Source: Actinomycetes bacterium
GTDB lineage: Bacteria; Actinomycetota; Acidimicrobiia; Acidimicrobiales; Palsa-688
Length of the DNA: 8,463 bases
NCBI GenBank assembly: GCA_021827285.1
Contig: JAKAWM010000096.1
Coordinates: 1 to 8,463 of the forward strand
Direction of reading: 5' to 3'
Position numbers and translations under genes: made by a program. Under the pieces are notes generated by a model, which was not told where the DNA came from, ran no database searches, and saw nothing but the letters and a program-made list of their open reading frames with translations. Positions 6,567 through 8,463 of the stretch are shown here, piece after piece. Numbering within the stretch: the first letter of the stretch is position 1; the number at the start of each line of letters is the position of its first letter.

Positions 6567-6572
6567 CTAAGA

Positions 6573-7283
6573 ATGCTCACCCAGACGAAGCAGGCCCCCG
6601 TGGCGGGTCCCTACGACACTGCCGCCAGCCTGGCCGGCGGCTCGACGCTGGTCCCCGCCGGCGGTCCAGCCCATCTGCGCCCCGTTGAGGTCGCCTCGGC
6701 CGGCGGTCCTGCCGGCGTGCTCGCTATTGAGGTTGCTTCGGCCGTAGGCCCGGCCGGCGGTCCGGCCGGCGTGCGCCCCGTTGAGGTCGCTTCGGCCGTA
6801 GGCCCGGCCGGGGTGCTCCCCGTTGAGGCTCCCTCGACCGATGCATCCGGCGCCGGCCTCGGGGCCGATCTCGCCGGTCTCGCCGGTCTCGTTGCATCAC
6901 CTGCAGGGCGGCTGGGGCATTCGGCCCAATGGCCCTATGCCCTGGCGGCGAGAGTTGTATGGTGCCTGGCTGGGCCGGTGTGGCGTTCGGCCCGGTGGTT
7001 GATGGGGATCGCTGCGACATCAAGTCGGCGAACCGGTCAGTCGTGGGCGGGGATTACCCACTTCCTCGCCTTCCCGCTGGCGTGGTTGTGCGCGGCCTAC
7101 GGAGTTTGGCGAATCAGGGCGGCCGACCAAAGGGGCAGCCAGATAACGGACAACCTCGGACTGGTCGTGATCGGCATCGTTGCCATCATTGCTATCGGCG
7201 GGCTGATCAGTGGTCTCGACAAGACAGTTTTCAACTGGGTGACGACTCAACTCGGGTTAAGCTCGGGCGGGAGTGCGGGCTAG
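6573..7283 (+). CDS. Flp-like major pilin with very long N-terminal extension
   Basis: Occupies the flp position between tadC and tadE. The last 50 residues are Flp-like: RGSQITDNLGLVVIG, then a hydrophobic helix to about 214 and a short polar tail. Cleavage after Gly188 would release a 48-residue mature pilin, a normal size. +5 is Asp193 and +6 Asn194, where Flp pilins usually have Glu-Tyr. The oddity is the 187 residues before the site; Flp leaders are commonly about 10-25. This part starts with a Pro/Ala/Val/Gly-rich region (1 to about 110) that contains imperfect 14-17 residue repeats of the type RPVEVASAVGPAGV. Two Trp-rich hydrophobic stretches follow (about 121-137 and 161-178). The ATG has a near-perfect Shine-Dalgarno; the internal ATG at 7002 (residue 144) has none, so a short form is not favoured. 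The stop TAG shares one base with the next GTG. The pilin assignment is good; the role of the leader is unknown. Confidence 0.68.
   Translation: MLTQTKQAPVAGPYDTAASLAGGSTLVPAGGPAHLRPVEVASAGGPAGVLAIEVASAVGPAGGPAGVRPVEVASAVGPAGVLPVEAPSTDASGAGLGADLAGLAGLVASPAGRLGHSAQWPYALAARVVWCLAGPVWRSARWLMGIAATSSRRTGQSWAGITHFLAFPLAWLCAAYGVWRIRAADQRGSQITDNLGLVVIGIVAIIAIGGLISGLDKTVFNWVTTQLGLSSGGSAG
6678..6836 (+). repeat. Imperfect direct repeats in the pilin leader
   Basis: Related units begin at 6678, 6723, 6774 and 6816, with spacings of 45, 51 and 42 bp, all multiples of three. The best pair, CGCCCCGTTGAGGTCGC, is identical at 6678-6694 and 6774-6790. In protein the units read about RPVEVASAGGPAGVL, AIEVASAVGPAGGPAGV, RPVEVASAVGPAGV and a partial LPVEAPS. 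Unit length varies by whole codons, which indicates repeat growth under frame constraint. Confidence 0.8.
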
Positions 7284-7972
7284 TGACGATCGTAGTCAGG
7301 GCGGATTGGTCCCCTGACGGGCGAACACCGGAGCCAAGGCCCGCTGCTGCCCCGGCCCCAGGGCCGGTCCGTGCTCGTCGCAATTTGGCGCCGGCGGCGG
7401 TCGCAGCGTTGGGTGCGCGCGCTCTCGGCTCTGGGCGTGCGTGCCGCGTGCCTGCCCGTGGCCTATTGCCCGGCCCCGGTCCGCACCGGGCCCGCCCCGA
7501 CCGTCGCCGCCTGCGCCGGCGGCGGCGGCGCGTGGCGAACCGCTTGGACGCCCGCCTTGCCGTGCGCTGCGTCCATTGGCCCGCACGGTTGGCCAGTTGC
7601 GAGCGTGGGTCTACGGTGGTGGTCGGTGCTGCTGGCATTGCCTTTTTGCTGGTAATTTTCGCCGGCTGTGCCAACTTCGTCCTCGATGAGTACGCAAAGG
7701 GAGCGCTCCGTACCGCAGTAGACGAGGCGGCGCAGGCCGGCGCAGCCGCCGGCGGCTCTCTGCAGACATGCCAGGTGGAGGCAGAACAGGTGCAGCGCGG
7801 CCTGCTGCACGGCTCCTTCGGGGCGGACGTGACCATAACGTGTCAGGTCATTGCCGGCGGGCTGATGCTCGCGACGGCGAGCGGCGACCTGCCCAGCCTT
7901 TTGCCGGCGGTGCCTCGTTTACAGGTGTCGGTCAGCGGGCTCTCGGTCGTGCAGGGAGCGCCGGCGCAATGA
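7283..7972 (+). CDS. TadE-like minor pilin with unusual basic N-terminal region
   Basis: The C-terminal 124 residues are TadE-like: a basic segment, CERGS, a membrane helix (VVVGAAGIAFLLVIFAGCANFVL, about 112-134), the amphipathic helix LRTAVDEAAQAGAAAGG, then a small domain with Cys163 and Cys187, likely a disulfide outside the membrane. The presumed cleavage Gly109 is followed by STVVV, so +5 is Val instead of Glu. I chose GTG 7283 because it overlaps the pilin stop and GGGAG (7269-7273) lies nine bases upstream. Residues 1-105 are then Pro/Ala- then Arg-rich (six consecutive Arg at 78-83) and match nothing I know. The alternative GTG 7532 (Val84) would give a conventional 146-residue TadE with a 25-residue leader but has no clear Shine-Dalgarno. 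Codon third-position GC in 7371-7535 is better in another frame, so the N-terminal reading is uncertain. Confidence 0.65.
   Translation: MTIVVRADWSPDGRTPEPRPAAAPAPGPVRARRNLAPAAVAALGARALGSGRACRVPARGLLPGPGPHRARPDRRRLRRRRRRVANRLDARLAVRCVHWPARLASCERGSTVVVGAAGIAFLLVIFAGCANFVLDEYAKGALRTAVDEAAQAGAAAGGSLQTCQVEAEQVQRGLLHGSFGADVTITCQVIAGGLMLATASGDLPSLLPAVPRLQVSVSGLSVVQGAPAQ
7505..7524. other. Perfect 7-bp hairpin just before the alternative tadE start
   Basis: CGCCGCC (7505-7511) and GGCGGCG (7518-7524) can pair around a six-base loop. It ends seven bases before GTG 7532. There is no U-tract, so it is not a rho-independent terminator. It could mask or pause translation near the alternative start, or simply reflect GGC/CGG codon runs. 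Confidence 0.3.
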
Positions 7973-8463
7973 TTGGTCGGAAGCGATCCCGGAGTTGCGG
8001 TCTACGGTGGCGATCCGGGGCTACCGAGGGCTCGGGGCTACCGTTTGGGCGTTTTGGAGCGCCGAGTGCACCGGGAAGGAGGTGGAAGGCCCGTTCTGGG
8101 TGCGTTGTCTACTGCCAGGTGCAGGAGGCGTCGCCGGGGTGCGGTCGAGCGCACCGAGTTGGGCTTTTCGCACCCGGAAAGGCGGCCGTGAGGTTCTTCC
8201 CTGGAGGCTCCGTGCGAGTAGAAGGGGAAAGATCGGGCTCGTCCGGCGCGAGTGCCCGCCGCTCGCACCAGGAGGAGGCCGGTTGGTGGCGCGCGTTCCA
8301 TGGACGGGCACGCGCCGGCCGCCTAGTGACCGCCGGAGGGCGGCGGGTACGAAGTGGGCGGGTGACGGTTCCGGGCAACGAGGAGGGCGCTGCCACACCT
8401 CTCACGCTCATGCTCGGGTTGACTTTGGTTGTCTTCCCAGTGATGATCTTGGTGCTCACCCTG
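7969..8463 (+). CDS. Second TadE/TadF-like minor pilin, 3' end outside window
   Basis: The frame is open from ATG 7969 to the window edge (165 codons). Its last visible part, GNEEGAATPLTLMLGLTLVV followed by FPVMILVLTL, is the cleavage-site-plus-helix signature of a TadE/TadF-type pseudopilin, with Gly140 as presumed cleavage point and Leu145 at +5 where Glu is usual. Actinobacterial Tad loci often carry two TadE-like genes after flp, which fits its place. ATG 7969 overlaps the previous stop as ATGA, favouring coupled translation, but the first 119 residues look unlike a normal gene: low third-position GC, no recognisable domain, and other + frames also open. A start at GTG 8326, giving a 21-residue leader (VTAGGRRVRSGRVTVPGNEE, then G), would be conventional but lacks an obvious Shine-Dalgarno. 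The pilin-like end is convincing; the start is not. Confidence 0.55.
   Translation, partial: MIGRKRSRSCGLRWRSGATEGSGLPFGRFGAPSAPGRRWKARSGCVVYCQVQEASPGCGRAHRVGLFAPGKAAVRFFPGGSVRVEGERSGSSGASARRSHQEEAGWWRAFHGRARAGRLVTAGGRRVRSGRVTVPGNEEGAATPLTLMLGLTLVVFPVMILVLTL
7973..8325 (+). other. Stretch of uncertain coding status before the pilin-like end of the last gene
   Basis: If the last gene starts at GTG 8326, these 353 bases would be a gap. I see no RNA gene, terminator or clear promoter in them. Frames 7969 and 7974 are both open to the window end, and the frame starting at 7973 is open to 8191. Third-position GC does not clearly favour any of them, though the 7974 frame scores best over the first 120 bases. 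It may be a long leader of the last gene, a decayed gene, or a frameshifted segment. Confidence 0.4.

Noticed and set aside
6501..6572. Upstream in-frame start for the pilin gene inside tadC
   Set aside because: It has no ribosome binding site, and the AAAAGGAGA at 6558-6566 places initiation at ATG 6573.
7371..7655. Separate small protein starting at GTG 7371
   Set aside because: No Shine-Dalgarno, no recognisable domain, and it overlaps the TadE membrane helix; its good third-position GC is kept as a finding rather than called a gene.
7973..8191. 72-residue frame following the TadE stop
   Set aside because: Poor codon use, no domain, and it competes with the ATG 7969 frame that leads into a clear pilin-like end.

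Overview
The window is very GC-rich DNA, all genes on the + strand, with many GTG starts and stop/start overlaps. It suggests a high-GC actinobacterium; an Acidimicrobiia-like lineage is my guess from gene order and composition, not something the sequence proves. No secretin gene is seen, which fits a monoderm but proves little because the window is short.

Bases 1-269 are the 3' end of a GT4-type glycosyltransferase. Bases 270-504 are non-coding and relatively AT-rich. They hold a good sigma70-like promoter with an extended -10 (375-403), operator-like dyads around it and a possible 17-codon leader peptide. From 505 to the window end lies one tightly packed Tad/Flp type IVc pilus operon: prepilin peptidase (tadV, 505-1368), CpaB/RcpC-like SAF protein (1358-2128), TadZ/CpaE-like protein (2125-3417), TadA/CpaF motor ATPase (3417-4703), TadB (4700-5617), TadC (5618-6547), Flp-like pilin (6573-7283), TadE-like minor pilin (7283-7972), and a second TadE/TadF-like protein running off the end (7969 to beyond 8463). 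Junctions are overlaps or abutments except a 25-base gap before the pilin, which carries the strongest Shine-Dalgarno of the operon.

Expected division of labour: TadZ places the machine, TadA powers it, TadB and TadC form the membrane platform, TadV trims prepilins, Flp builds the fibre, TadE-like proteins are minor pilins, and the SAF protein is an envelope component.

The departures from the textbook Tad system are the main interest. The peptidase carries nine 18-bp tandem repeats that add about 54 Arg/Trp/Glu-rich residues to the cytoplasmic loop before its last membrane helix. The pilin has an approximately 188-residue N-terminal part before its cleavage-like glycine, where about 10-25 residues is usual. 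The two TadE-like reading frames also allow long basic N-terminal parts, though their starts are uncertain. None of the three pilin-like proteins has Glu at +5 of the presumed cleavage site. The TadZ-like protein has lost both Walker A lysines.
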